A stretch of 64,000 nt of DNA from Symsagittifera roscoffensis (GCF_963678635.1 NC_087063.1:13519006-13583005), one strand, 5' to 3'. Positions 18,760-31,019 are shown, counted from the first letter of the stretch. The notes: generated by a model not told the origin, from the letters alone. Made by a program: numbers and translations.

Positions 18760-19020
18760 TGAGCTGATTTACCAGACAATTTGGGGGACATGCCGTCACT
18801 TAGAACAAAAGTCATCTCGAAGGAGCAGGCTATACATTACGGACCTGAGACAAGGAGGTACAGTTCTAAACTGAGCTTAACACGTCTGAGCTGAGCATAC
18901 TGAGCGGATTTAGCAGACAAATTGGGGGGCAGGCCGTCACAAAGAACGAAAATCATCTCGAAGGAGCAGGCTATACCTTACGGGCCCGAAACACGGACGT
19001 ACACGAGTCGAACATAAAAG
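18760..19020 (+). repeat. Tandem duplication of about 141 bp inside G2
   Basis: Two diverged copies start near 18760 and 18900 and share the block TCATCTCGAAGGAGCAGG. They lie just ahead of the integrase remnant. An even shorter duplication (GTACCCCAAAGTAGT twice) lies at about 18561-18595. Confidence 0.7.
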
Positions 19021-19990
19021 ACGGAATCCTCTACAAGAAATGGTTTCACAGGGAGGGCTCTCCACCCATGATTCTGATGGTAGTTACAGTGGCGTGTTCA
19101 AGTCATATCCCGAATCAGCTGCTTTCAGTGGAAGCAAGAGGAAGGCAGCCCGCGGCTGAGAAGGAACTGGCTAGAATACGGAACAGATTCTGGTGGCCGA
19201 CGATGAGGATTGACTTTGAGAGAAAGGTTAAGAGGTGCCAAAGCCATAAACTCTAGAGGACAGAAAGGAAGCAGACGCAAGCGGCAGGTCAGGCTCCATT
19301 TGATCCGGGAGTCAGATTCAGTACGGTTACAGTGGCTTTCTTGAGTCCAGTGACAAAGGCGACTAGCACCAGAAAGAAGCATGTCCTTTTATTGACGGAT
19401 CTATTTACGATGTATGCTATTACACTTCCCTTGGTGTCAAGGGATTCTGCTGATGTGGCTCGTGAGGTGATGGAGAAAAGGAGAAAAGGGTACAGAATTT
19501 CAGAGCTCTCAATGTCTTCTGCACAGATCATGGAAAAAATTTTGGTGGCAAATTGATCCAGAGATTTCCAAAAGACTTTTAGGAATCGTTAAAACTCAGC
19601 TTTCTCTCTGTGAGCCGAAGGGCACTATGCAGACAGAGAGGCACAATGCAAAGATGGCGCATGTGGTTTGGAAGTTTTGTAAGGAAAAATCAAGGACGTG
19701 GGAGACGATGTTCCAGTGTTTGAATGTCACCTAAACTACGACAATCAATAGGAAAACAGGGGCTACGCTGTTTGGTATAATGCATGGACAAGAATGCCGG
19801 TATCCTCTTCTACGCGAAACCGCACGAAAAACTGTTGACGAAAAAAGGATCAGTACTGGATGAAAACTCTGAGGGAACCCTATACGACAGGCGACAAAGT
19901 CTGGGTATGGGCGAAGGAGCGCATCAAGTTGAAAAGTTTTTTCGATTCATAGGAAGGACCATACGTTGTGATGTCCTGGATGTCCGAAGT
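19000..19990 (+). pseudogene. Integrase remnant of G2
   Basis: A frame at 19068-19256 reads RFWWPTMRIDFERKVKRCQ, the zinc-finger side of a Ty3/Gypsy integrase. Frame 19332-19556 carries the VLLLTDLFTMYAITLPL core strand with its Asp. Past a frameshift, about 19490-19680 reads a DHG-K-FG block and a QTERHN-like block (near 19630). Several stops and shifts break it, so it cannot be functional. Confidence 0.7.
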
Positions 19991-20772
19991 GAGCTTCAAG
20001 GTGGCAAAGCAATCGCCTCCCAGTAAAATGAACTTCGTGCACTTCAACATGCTGACGCTATATGTGGTAGACAAGGAGCAACCAGAGTAAATTGACTGAT
20101 CGCATATCGGTCGGCGAACTTCTTTTATGATCCGGAGATGCATGTTGAAGACGAGAATGTGTCGGCAAACAATCGGGAGGGATTCATTCATGATCCAGGC
20201 CCAAGGCAAAAACCCGTGAGGATACTGTTGTGAAAAAATCGAGTAGTGGTGGAGCCACGAGTCAATATCCCGGGACTAAACAAGGACTTGCCATGAAGGA
20301 GTGATTTGGTGGCAACGTACGATGCGACGTAGCCGGAAGAAAAAAGGCAAGATCCTCCGAATCTTTCAAGCGAGGCCGAAGGTAGACCTCTGGGTGAACG
20401 ATGGTGATTTCACATGCGTTGTAAATTCGAACTACAGGGACTACAGATGTAGGTAGAGCAGTTTGAATCAGTAGGCCACCAGTCCTGTTTGGGATCGACG
20501 TAATTGTAAGTTGAAACTAGCTTTTAAACTTAGGCACTAGTTTGATGATTATCTTATGGACTGATCAATGGGAACAAACGACCAAAGAAAAGGTTGCTAT
20601 GTTGTTCAGGGACAGTAAACTTAACAATAAAAGACTAAATTGAGCGGTTAGCTACGTGAAAGTTGAGTCGTTGTTGGGTTTAAGATGTTAGGTAGAGTTA
20701 GCTTAGTAGTAGAGAGGCCGGTAAATCTGTCATAAGCCTTATTCGTGAGAATAAGAGACCAAATGGGAAGAC

Positions 20773-21552
20773 TGTAACATTTATCATCCTAAAACTTTTT
20801 TGCGAACTCAAAATTAGTTTAATGCATGTATTAGTTTAGGGCTTATGGTAAGCACGTACTATTAGGATTGTCTTGTCAATACGATAACCAGAAAGCAAAC
20901 AACTGAACAAGTTCAAAATAGTTTGAACCTTGAAAGATTTAGTCCCTCATATGGCAGCAAAGCCAAGTGCAGTGAGATCGGCAGACCCCTACCGTAGTGG
21001 AAATTAGGGAAGCTAACTTTTTGAAACTCATAGGATGGAACATAGAGATGTATTGACACGTGCATTCAAAACTCCGGAGCCCTCAAAACACTTTCTCCTA
21101 TGTGATAGCGGTTCTCGGAAGATTCAATAGCCCTGCTAGAACTTACTGCCTAACGATTGGAATGGGAACGAAGTTTAATATGCGGAAAATCTAATTGAGG
21201 GAGGCTTAAGAAAAAAATTCCAGGCCCCCTGGACCCCTACTTTCGTTAATATGCCTTGAGCAAATAGTCTTCACCCGTATTCCGGAAGTAGTTTCATGGA
21301 CCCCACTGAACGCAGTGAGCCAAAAAGTGGAGATATGATGGTTAGTGACGAGGGATATCTTTTTTCATAATTTGAGCCAAATCCGACGGTCGGACCGGAA
21401 ATTTTTAGCACTCGTCAAAAACACCCCTCAGACCGAAAATATGCATATTGCGCAAAATAATGAGCGAGGGGCATATTGATTTGGCTGCAGCAATAGACAA
21501 TAGATACTAGACAGAACCCTGGAAAAAGACTAATGTGAGCTCAATTCCTTCA
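20773..21552 (+). repeat. 3' LTR of G2
   Basis: Direct-repeat partner of 16227-16947, diverged by substitutions and small indels. It begins TGTAACATTT. Both ends are approximate. Confidence 0.65.
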
Positions 21553-21923
21553 AAGAGCGATGATGGATCTTAGAAATGGGATAATTTTGGAAATATTATT
21601 GGGATGTTTGTGAAATAATATGTGAAATGAAATTTTGTTGTGACATGCTTATAAAAGTAGTTAAGTTTTACTGGCTAAAAATAAATGAGGCGCTTTAAAT
21701 CTTCCATTTTCTTTTTTGAACCGTCCCAATAAAGACTACCCGTACCGAGAAAAATTTTTGTTTCCGAACTGAAATACTTTGTATCTAATCTAATTTCTGG
21801 TCAAAAATTCTTTTTGAAATGTTTAAGTAAAGCATGGATTTTCTTTAAATACTTTATTTCTTATCCTAATTCTGATCAAAAATTAGCTAAATCTAGGCTA
21901 TTTCTAGCTAGAAAAAAGTCTCT

Positions 21924-21990
21924 TGATGGGGCACAAACCCGCGCCCTTCGGATTGCTTTACACTTGCTCTATCCACTAGGCTACAGCGTT
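21924..21990 (-). tRNA. tRNA-like sequence, probably a tRNA-derived repeat or pseudogene
   Basis: On the - strand the sequence has an A-box-like TAGCCTAGTGGATAGAGCA and a B-box-like GGGTTTGTGCCCC at normal tRNA spacing. The acceptor stem does not pair well, so I regard it as a pol III promoter relic rather than a working tRNA gene. Confidence 0.4.
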
Positions 21991-22128
21991 TGATAGAGTT
22001 ACCAAGTTATAGGAGAATAACAATGTTATAATAAGTGTAAGTTTGCATTGTATGCGCTACTGCTATTGTGTATAATCGAAGCATGTTCATCTCGTTGCGG
22101 TTGAGAAGTTAACTGATTTCTGGTTATT

Positions 22129-22522
22129 GTTCCGACTTTCGATACGAAAGTAACGGAATATTTGTGCTCGGGGTGGGTTTTTTTTTCTTCAGACAAATTT
22201 CGACTTTTTAACTAGCCTTTTTTGACGGAATTTTTTTATATCACTCAAAAGGTATTGTTGAACTGAGCTTAAATTTGAAAAGATCTTTCACCTGTGATCA
22301 TTTTTCGTAAAGTTACGGGGGTTTAAAGATTGCCATTTTGCCAATCTTTGTACTTTATATGGCGTGTGGGGGGATGATTTTCATAAAAAATTTCAAATTT
22401 TAGAAAAAAAATTTTCATTTTTTTTTTATTTCATTTAATTTTTTTATGTTTTTACTGCTGCTCCATAAACCTTAAAAGGCAGTCGGAACATTCAGGGCTT
22501 CGCCCTGATACGAGCAGTCTTG
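22129..22522 (-). repeat. R1 family copy a
   Basis: Bounded by GTTCCGAC at 22129-22136 and GTCGGAAC at 22482-22489. A small hairpin ACTTTCGATACGAAAGT lies just inside one end and CAGGGCTTCGCCCTG just outside the other. The outer CCCTGATACGAGCAGTCTTG is shared with copies b, c and d. Confidence 0.65.
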
Positions 22523-22659
22523 TTTCTTTCCAGAAACTGTTTGTTTCTAAACCAGAAAAGAAATAGATCACTTCTGCGCGGAAAATACGAGAAAACTAGG
22601 CTTGATAATCTACATAGAATTTCTATCTAGAAAAACAGCTTCCGTTCGGTACGGGTAGT

Positions 22660-23939
22660 GAACTTTGATTGAACAGGAAAAGAGATTTGCTTCCTCGGAC
22701 AAGATGGAAAACTTGAAGTCTCAGAAGAATGGCTGAATAATAGTGATAATATCAAAATAAATGTCACCATGGTTTGTGTTCGTTAGAGTTCAAGCATGAA
22801 AATTAGACAACATTTTGTTTGCTGTTTAACTTTGAAGAGAACAACAAATCATTGTCTGCAGATCGGTATAATTTCACACCAAGGTTCAAAGTCGACCAAC
22901 TGAGAAGATTGAGGACGGAAACAAAGTTGGTTCGAATAACATTTTTTGATATTTCATTCATGGTATGACGTGAAAAAACGTTCGCTCCGCTCAAACTCAG
23001 ACTCAAGAAAGTTCCATTATTATTTGCCATATCATGAAAAAATCTTAATGTCCATAAAACTGCCAAAGTCTAAGCTTGATGTCAATCAGTTTTTGATCCA
23101 AAATCCAAACTTTCAAAATGCAAAATTGGCCGTAAATCAACCAAGTTTCGATGATATTGGAACCTAAATTTTAAATCTGTTTATGTTCGAGGCAAAAGTA
23201 GGCGGGGGACGTCAGACACTCCACCATCGCTCGTCAAATTGGAGGGCCAAGCATTTGCACTGTTATCCAGTTTGAGTGAGCTCACTTTCCTTTTTTGCGA
23301 CGGAATTTTAACAGCTTGAAAAATTTTTTAAGTTTGAACAAATGGTTACTTGCAAAACTTAGGTTATTGACTTTAGATGAGGTTTACAGATCTCCTTGCT
23401 CTGTAATGAAACTGTTGATCCTTCGAACTCCTTGATAACTTGTGATATTTACCATATTATAAAGGTCCGTTTTATGATTCATTCGAAAACATTTTAAACA
23501 GGCGGTTTTCACGTGATACAGGCATCAGTCACGTGACAATGGGAGATGGAAACTTTGGCTCAGATAAAAGACTCTAATGAATCCAAATTGTACCTAGACT
23601 TGTCAAAACATCACGCCCCAAATGAAGTAAAATTGGTTGAGCTAACCAAAGTTTTTGTATAACGGTAATTTTTATCTATAAATTCGTTAAACGCTGATTT
23701 CAAAAATGTACGATAACGTTTATTTAACATAATGACGGCATCGCTCGCTAGAATTTTAGTATGCGAGTTAACAAAGTCAGAAATTTAGCTCAACTATTCT
23801 CAAGGTTGCTCAATATAGCTAAAAACTATGCTGGCATCCTTTTTATAGAAATATGCACTCTTTGCAATCATGAATAGATTAATCACTGCTTGATGACTTG
23901 AATGAACATTAACGAGACCAAACTGTGCATTTTGTGCAT
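22660..23939. other. Intergenic, nothing recognised
   Basis: AT-rich sequence with short unconvincing frames on both strands. I see no repeat shared with the rest of the window and no exon-like block. Confidence 0.35.
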
Positions 23940-25170
23940 TGTAAGCGGAATCAGCAATAACCCAAATCCAGATTTGTCTCGAAATCCGCAACATTGCTAA
24001 TTCTCTTTGTTTTTCTTTGCTGTTTTGGATTCCACGAAGAAACACCTAAAAACACTGTACTGCTCAAAATTGCTCCAAAACTAGGCGAATTTTCGATTAC
24101 GCAAACGTATTTGCGGAATCCAGAACAGTTTGCGGAATCCACAAACAATTATTAAGACATGTGTATAGTTGAATTGAGCTGTTGCGGAATCCGCAACTTT
24201 AAGCGGAACCCGCAAATTGTTAGTGGAATCCGCAAATTGTAAGTGGAATCTGCATTTTGTTTGCGGATTTCATTCACGTAAATGTATATATGTAGTATAA
24301 CGTTTTAACTTATATCTTTTTTTACCAGAAAGCTTAGAGAAAGAATAAGACTCTTAGAGCTCTAAAATAGTTTGATAAATTTTTGATAGCTATTGAAAAA
24401 GATGTAGCATCATATATTCTAATAAAAAAACTGCCCTCATGATTTGTTTTCACTTTCGACTCATCTCAAATACTGCTCTCAAGATTTGGCTAGAACCGGG
24501 ATCTACTAGATCAGCGTTTGAGATTGATAAAATCCCAAGTACTGACCAGTCTTTGGGATTGGTGCAACCCCATACACTGACCTAATTCGTCAATATGCTG
24601 TGCGTTGTGTTTCCAAAACATAATTTTTTCGCTGTTGTGTTTATTCTGTGTTGTGTTTCTAAAACCATCATTTTTGATTGATGCAATCCCAAATACTGAC
24701 GTAATTCGGCGATATGCTGCGCGTTGTTTTTCCAAACACTCTCAACCCATGAGCTCCAATTTTGTGTTTCCAAATACCAAAAAAGTGGCATCCACCGATT
24801 TATTTAAGCAATGTTTTGAGATTTGTTCGTGGATTCCGCTGACAATGCTTAGAACCTTGCTTTCAATTTCCTCTTTACTATAGTTAAGAATTCCAGCTCT
24901 AGCTTTTCTTTGTCCATTTGCAAGTTCAGAAAAGAACGAAAATCGGAATCCACTTAAAGTTTGCGGAATCCGGTAGCATTCGCGGATTCTGTTCACAATT
25001 CTGTCAACAGGTTTCATTGCATTTGCAGATTTCATTTGCATTTTGAGGAATTTACTTACAAGTGCGGAATTCAAAAATACCGTTATATTCTTTTGTTGCA
25101 AAAACCGCGACACAACAAAAATGACGACAAAATTTACGTTACGGGTATTTGTACGCGGAATCGACGGAAG
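23940..25170. repeat. Dispersed cluster of GCGGAATCCGC palindromes
   Basis: At least a dozen copies or near-copies of the palindrome TTGCGGAATCCGCAA, for example near 24111, 24131, 24183, 24202, 24222, 24241, 24262, 24960, 24979, 25067 and 25154, spaced about 20 bp apart in the densest part. The longer frames seen here on either strand follow from this repetition and are not taken as genes. Confidence 0.7.
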
Positions 25171-25465
25171 GTTTGTAGGTGGAAACGACTTACATTTTAG
25201 AATCCAGGAATGCACAGACACAAAGTTGCGCGCTTATCCCTGGCAAAATTTGATCTCGTAATGAATAGCATAAAAACGAAGCATATCAACTGCAAAACAG
25301 TCCTCGCAACCAAAAAAAAATTAGAAAAACTACTCTGTCAAGGCGACGACCCTGAAATTTGATAAATTTTTCAAATAAAAAAAATTAATTGGAAAAAAAT
25401 CATCCACGAACATCTTCATCGTGCTATTTAAAGTCTAAAGTGTTACAAGAATGTTGGCATTAGGG

Positions 25466-25839
25466 CCGAGCTCGTATCAGGGTGACTGACTTACAAAGTC
25501 TATTGAGCAGTAAAAACATAATGAATTTTTTCCCCTAAATTTGAGATTTTCGTGAAAATCATCACCCCACTTGCCATATAAAGTGCAATGTGACAGATTT
25601 TGCTCCTAGTAAAAAATCAGTCGTGAAAAAATAAGCTTCTTTCAACCAATGTGCAACGATTTCTAAAACGGATCACAGGTGAAATATAAAAAATTAAATT
25701 TGAGCTCATGGCAACAATACCTTTTGAATGATAAACACAATTGCGTCAAAAATGACTAGTTAAAAGGTAGGAATTTTTCTGAAAAAAAAAACACCCCAAG
25801 CACAAGTATGCGGTTACTTTCGTTACAAAAGTTAGGACA
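25466..25839 (+). repeat. R1 family copy b, decayed
   Basis: Shares with copies a, c and d the start CTCGTATCAGGG, the block AATAAGCTTCTTTCAACCA, the block GTCAAAAATGACTAGTTAAAA and the end GTTACAAAAGTTAGGAC. The terminal inverted repeats are eroded. Confidence 0.6.
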
Positions 25840-26249
25840 AAATCAGAATCTATATATTAATTTATTAAATACAACAAAAAGCAATTATTTGTACTTGATT
25901 CCTTTATTCAATTCGGTTCAAGAGTTAAAACAAAGCGGTATATTGCGCGTTGATTATAAAAATTGGCATTTTAAAACCTTTATAACTCAAAAAAAAAATT
26001 AACTAAGGAAACTTTTTTCAATTTCAGCTCAGAACATCAAAAGCTTCCAGATTATATTTTAAAATTTAATCGAAAAACAAAACAGCTAAAAAGTCAAATA
26101 TGGTCTGAGTAGAAATAACACACGAGCACAAAATGCTCTGTCATTGTTTTAAATGTTTTTAGCAATAAGTCAAAGCCATTGAAATTTTGTGTACTATCCT
26201 TTGCTTTTAATATCTTTTTTTTTTCAATGGAAAAGCTACTCATGGATAC

Positions 26250-26558
26250 TCAAAATTCGGCAAGAGCTTTCTCAAAGAGGTCTTTGGGAAACCAATGTAC
26301 AACTGACAAACCTAATCCTTGATTAATCGTTAAAACAAATTTAGGCCCGTTTAGTATAAATGAGGTGTCCCTGACCAGCTCGTTACGAAGGATTTTTTTT
26401 TGAAAGTGTAGTAATTTCCTTAACATTTGACGCAAAAAGAAAACATTCCAGTTTTCAACTAATTTCGCATCGTTTTTATTCATAGAAAGTGGGCAAATTA
26501 TGGCTGCATTTAGAACAAAAATTAAGCAATTCACCGTAATCTGTCGTTTTAAAACCAT
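26250..26558 (-). CDS. Hypothetical small secreted protein (102 aa)
   Basis: A Met-started frame with a hydrophobic N-terminus (about residues 8-25) that could be a signal peptide, then a charged region with aromatic residues and no low complexity. It sits between repeats and on the same strand as the lipocalin exons. A stretch near residue 35 (LVENWNVFFLR) faintly recalls the LLSGTWFAVRR start of those exons, but the key Gly is absent. It could be a diverged relative, a single-exon gene, or chance. Confidence 0.25.
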   Translation of the reverse strand: MVLKRQITVNCLIFVLNAAIICPLSMNKNDAKLVENWNVFFLRQMLRKLLHFQKKILRNELVRDTSFILNGPKFVLTINQGLGLSVVHWFPKDLFEKALAEF

Positions 26559-27017
26559 CTTTTGGAAGGCGAAGCAATCAGCAGACAGAAAGACAGAAAG
26601 ATATGAAAGCAGAAAAACTGATTTACATGGCTTATAAGATTAAAAAAAGACTGAATCGTTGATATAAAAAATGATATGGTGGTTATTTAAACACATATTG
26701 AATAATTTAGTTTTCATGTTTTGACTTTTCTAAAATTGCGACTAACTTCGTCAGTTCATGTATATGTTATTTGGGTCTTTTCGGTTATATCCTAAAATGA
26801 TGAAAAATGAAAATGAAGTTTTTCTTACACAATTACACTAATTTTACTTTAAAATGCAGGAATGATATCTCGAGCATTATATCAAGCCAAAAATGGCAAA
26901 AATGCAATATTAACGACAACTAAAAACGCATTTGGCCGAAAATTGGAAAAAAAATTGAAATATATATTTATAAAAAAAAATTTGACTTCTTAAACTAAAA
27001 TTGACAATAAATTTGAA
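26559..27017. other. Intergenic, nothing recognised
   Basis: AT-rich, no exon-like block and no repeat recognised. Confidence 0.3.
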
Positions 27018-27622
27018 CAAGACTGCTCGTATCAGGGCAAAACCCTGAATTTTTCAACTGCCTTTTAAGGTTTATGGAGCAGTAATAACATAAGTTAAAT
27101 GTAAAAAAATGGAATGATTTTTTTTTTATTTGAAATTTTTATGAAAAGCATCACCAACAGGCCATAAAAAGTATAAAAAAAACAAATTTCGCTCCTTGTA
27201 ACAAATCAAGTTTGGTAAATAAGCTTTTTCAAACCAATCTGGAACAATTTCTAAGACGAATTAAATCTCCGGGATCAAGTTATCCAGTTAACATCCCCCA
27301 CCCCCACAGACAAAGTTAAGAGCTTCCAGCCCAGCGTTCAATTCGCATCAAATTTAATTCGGATTAAATAGCGTGAAAAATATTGCGCGTTAATTGTCCC
27401 AAATTGGCCAAAATGGCAATACTTATACCCCAAAAACTTTACAAAAAACAATCACAGATCAAATATCTTTTCAAATATAAGCTCAGGACAACAATATCTT
27501 TTGAATGACATTTAAAAATTCCGTCAAAAATGGCTAGTTAAAAAGTCGAAATTTGTCTGAAGAAAAAGAAACCCACCTCGAGGCCAAATATTTCGTTAAT
27601 TTCGTATCGAAAGTCGGAGCAA
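27018..27622 (+). repeat. R1 family copy c
   Basis: Begins CAAGACTGCTCGTATCAGGG, forms the hairpin CAGGGCAAAACCCTG, contains ATTGTCCCAAATTGGCCAAA, and ends with the ATCGAAAGTCGGAGC arm at 27620. It is the fullest copy in this orientation, together with copy d. Confidence 0.7.
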
Positions 27623-27650
27623 CAAAATAAAAGGATTTAGCCGAGATAGG

Positions 27651-27720
27651 ATAAGTAACGCGTAATATAAATCGTGCTCCTAACGCGTGAGCCGTATTTC
27701 AATCCGGGTAGAGCACGTTC
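27651..27720 (+). tRNA. Weak tRNA-like segment next to R1 copy c
   Basis: Reads an anticodon-arm-like stretch and TTTCAATCCGGG as a poor B box, followed by GAGCACG that pairs with an upstream GTGCTC. Stems are broken, so it is at best a tRNA relic. Confidence 0.2.
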
Positions 27721-28521
27721 CAAAACATTGAGATAATAGTTATTAAACTTTTTAAGTCAAAGTAAGCTAAAATAACATTTGATAAAATAAATAGCAATTT
27801 GGGAAAAACTTTATTTTTAAAACGAAAAAAAAAAACCAATTCATTTTTTAAAATGAATTGAATTTTTGTCTCTAGATTTTAGAGGGCAGTTGGAATGTTC
27901 AAGACGCTTTGTATAGACTTACTTCGCACGCAACCTTAATCTTCAACAGAAGTTGTGTAACATAGGATTGTTTTCTCCAAAAAGCACTATGTTTCAGTAA
28001 TTCACTCTAAATCGCTTTAAAATTAAGTTCATAATAGTTTTTAATTTTTCGAATTTTTATTATATGGAGAACGATACCAAAATATATTTAAACATTTTTG
28101 TTCATCATTAAGTTTTTTTTGAAAAATGACTAATGATGCGTTTTTTGTTCTTCTTCGCAATGTTAGGTTCTGACTTTCAGCAGAACAAATCAATCTTTTC
28201 TGAATTGGCACATTATTTCAAAAAATACATAGCTGATTTACATGACTAACACGAAAAGAGGATCAGTTTTGAATCACGAGAAAAGTTTTCAATAATCACA
28301 TTTCACATTTCAACAGCAAACAACACGTTATATTCAGCTTAGTCAAATGCCTTCACAATAAAATTTCAAATATGACATGATGAATTGTAATGCTAACTTC
28401 AGTGAAATGAGGATATCTGTCACCCTCCACGATCTTAATTTAAAAAATTTGAAAAAATTAATCTGGTGCTTTAAAATTTTATCAACGACATAAAAAGAAC
28501 AATCAGGACAGTTGTAAAATT
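27721..28521. other. Intergenic downstream of lipocalin gene A, nothing recognised
   Basis: AT-rich. A short GGCAGTTGGAATGTTCAAGA at about 27891 resembles an R1 end without the rest. Confidence 0.3.
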
Positions 28522-30120
28522 TCATCTGAACTCATTCCGTTCAGTGTTCCAGTCTTTCCCGAATAAAGTATACTTTTTATTCGCATTACATCCAGTTGTT
28601 TCCACGTTGCCCATTGTTAATCTCAAACCCTGTCTTTTCAGCTCCTGTTCTACTTCATAAATTCTCCTTGGAAGAGGTTTCCGAATCCTGGATAGCAGAA
28701 GTGCCATGTAATCTCTGGCACCGTAATCTGTACCCAGGCATATTTTACACCAGTAGACAAGTGCAAATTCTTCGTCCAGGTACAAAACAAAGAAATTTGG
28801 CTTCTTTAGATACGACTCTTTGAGTGTTGCATGTTTGTGGCATGAATCCGCGGCCTAATTTAAGTTTCGACTAAAATCGGTTTTAATTTTTGTTTGTTTT
28901 TCGTTGACCACGAGATTTCTTAATTAAATTTTTTCATCATGAAGTCAAAAAAAGAGGATAAAACGAAGTTAAAGCACCAATTGATAGGTGTTTGCAATTT
29001 CCGAAACAAATTTAGAGGGAAAAAGCTTAACGCAAATATTAAAGCTCTTTGAAGTGCACAAAAATGTGACTAACCTAAGTTTCATGACCAAGAGTGAATT
29101 CCAATAGCTTGACATCAAGAAACTGACATCAAAACTTACAATGTGAAGCACTGCGATGATTTCTAACGTGTTATACCAGGGCTGATTGCTAGTGTTTGGT
29201 TACAATTATCTCGGTTGCTGGCATATCATACATAAAACTTAACGTTTTGCAAAAATTATCTTTCAAGTTGAAATCAACCCTTACTTCATGGTTATTGAAG
29301 GTTTTCAAATTTTAGGGGGGTTTTCTAATTTTCTATTTTTACTAAATTTGGGTCAGGTATTGCTTTACATTGTATAATAAATTAACCGTCCCAATTTTGT
29401 AATAACCCCATGATGATAAACACTCAAAGAGCCCTGAATTCGAGGAATCAGTACAACGTCGTTTTCTGGATCAATCACACAGATACTGGTCCCGCAATAG
29501 TAGCGATTTTTTGCGTGGATGAATTCCCCTTTATGAGAAGTATCTCGCCAATGTTTATACAGTTTGAACTCTTCTGTGTGACATTTGGTCATGGAGCCGT
29601 GAAACAAAATCCAGTCACAGTTCATAGTTTTCAAGTTGATATGCCAACCTGAAAATACTTCAGGTCTCAAAAGTTTTGTAAAAATAAAATTGCAAGTGCT
29701 TTGTAAACTCTACAGCTCAATAAAGTTTTAGTATCTCAGTTGAGGATAGTAGTATACTCGCGAAAAAACTAATTCGACTTTAATAGAGACACTCTTTTTA
29801 GCTGAGGGATTTTTAGCCTACGCTCTGATATCTGTCAATCAAAAAGTTTTTACTCAAAATTCATCAAAAGTTTTACAGGGATCATGATCATTTAAAGTTT
29901 AATTACTCGTTTTAACTTTACCAAAGTTCGTTTTTTCAAATTGAAATCGAAATTTCCGACATGCAGCCGTGTAGTGGAATGTCAACGAGCAGACATTGTT
30001 TCTCTCGAAGAAAGGATTGTCTAAAGACCTCCTGATGGCGAACCAAGTTCCGGAAAGTAACTCCTGGGTAACATTAACAGATTCTAAACTGTACTACTCT
30101 TTTCCAGTTTCTCTCACATT
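28522..30120 (-). CDS. Lipocalin-like gene A, three exons, possibly a pseudogene
   Basis: Three - strand exons join in frame. Exon 1 (29922 to about 30120) carries ELLSGTWFAIRRSL, the lipocalin G-x-W motif, and ends at donor GTAAAG. Exon 2 (29424-29648) follows acceptor TTTTCAG and has conserved Cys. Exon 3 (28522-28817) reads NFFVLYLDEEFALVYWC, matching the late strands of lipocalins, then a helix and an L-x-x-QGLRL segment, and ends in TGA. Introns are 273 and 606 nt. The region equivalent to the end of the signal peptide has an in-frame TAG near the start of exon 1 and no Met, unlike exon C, so either a further 5' exon is spliced past it or the gene is dead. Expected role: secreted carrier of a hydrophobic ligand. 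Confidence 0.6.
28816..29431 (-). repeat. Second intron of gene A, bounded by a perfect 13-bp inverted repeat
   Basis: CTCTTTGAGTGTT at 28816-28828 is mirrored by AACACTCAAAGAG at 29419-29431. On the coding strand the donor TTGA/GTGTTT and the acceptor CAAAG/AG both lie inside these arms. The joined frame is open, which supports the splice sites. Confidence 0.65.
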
Positions 30121-31019
30121 TTGCCATGGAAATTTTAATTTTAAAAAAAAGTTTGATGCAAGACGGATAAAAAAAAGGCCGAAAAAAGGTAAATATTTCA
30201 ACTTAAGAACGGAAAAGAGTTTTGCTTTGATGGACAATATGAAAAAATTGCCTCAAATGAAGGAGTAAACTGAAAATACAAAATAACAAGCAGGCGAATC
30301 ATGCTTTGATTTAATTGCGTTGAATAAATAGTATAGAAAATTTGTCATAAGTTTGTTTATTTTATTCATTGGTTGCAGTTCAAGGTATCAAAATAAAAGA
30401 AACAGTGAATTGGATTCTGGGTCTATATTAACAACCGAAACAATTTTTTCATTAAAAAAACACGAATTTAAAAAAGAGGGGAAAATTGCTAATACCTAGA
30501 CTGTTTTTTCCAGCGGCGCTCTAATCTTCTTTAAAAAATAAAACAAATTGAAGTGACTTTGGATTTTTGGTGCAGCAGCAAATTTTTAGAAAAATTATTA
30601 AGAAAGTTTTTTTTTTAATTATTCTGAGATCGAGCAGCTGTGTTTGTGCTCCAAATACAGAACTAACTCTCATTCTACACATATTCTAAGTTTTAATAAA
30701 TCATATCCTGGACATTTTCAATTAAAATGAAATTGTTTTTTTTTTCTGAATAAAATTTATAACGTTTTTCACAATACATCCCCAAAGTAGCAATTTCGGT
30801 AGTTGCATAAAATAATCATAAAGATTTAGTGTTGACTATAATTGTGACAGAAATCTTAACAACTGTCTGATGTTTCTACTTGACCGCTGCTCAATTGTTT
30901 CAAAATTCAAGTAAAAAGAGTTGACGATGCAATTATTTTTAAACCAACAATAAAAAAACACAAAACCAGTTCAAATTAAAAAACCTACAAAAAGGCCAAA
31001 CTGTGTTATTTTTTGTGAG
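30121..31019. other. Region upstream of gene A, nothing recognised
   Basis: AT-rich and low in motifs. A signal-peptide exon or promoter for gene A would lie here but I cannot identify one. Confidence 0.3.

Larger units (their letters stand above)
16227..21552 (+). mobile_element. Degenerate LTR retrotransposon (G2) with decayed protease and integrase
   Basis: Two direct repeats of about 720-780 bp (16227-16947 and 20773-21552) share blocks such as GTCAATACGATAA, ATGGCAGCAAAGC and ATCCGACG and flank about 3.8 kb of internal sequence. Inside, read on +, a retropepsin-like remnant (about 17930-18250) precedes integrase remnants (about 19000-19700). Stops and frameshifts are frequent, and RT and RNase H are not recognisable, probably deleted. 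The repeats are well diverged from each other, so this is an old insertion. The order protease then integrase fits Ty3/Gypsy. Confidence 0.75.
21735..22659. mobile_element. 925-bp element with perfect 14-bp terminal inverted repeats and a tRNA-like core
   Basis: ACTACCCGTACCGA at 21735-21748 is matched by TCGGTACGGGTAGT at 22646-22659. Inside are a tRNA-like segment on the - strand and a nested copy of repeat family R1 (22129-22522). No protein is encoded. No target duplication is obvious. Confidence 0.6.

Noticed and set aside
23940-25170. CRISPR-like array of short repeats
   Set aside because: Repeats are palindromic, irregularly spaced and imperfect, and the DNA is eukaryotic.
24742-25221. 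159-codon - strand frame
   Set aside because: Runs through the GCGGAATCCGC palindrome field, where open frames arise from repetition; no domain or splice context.
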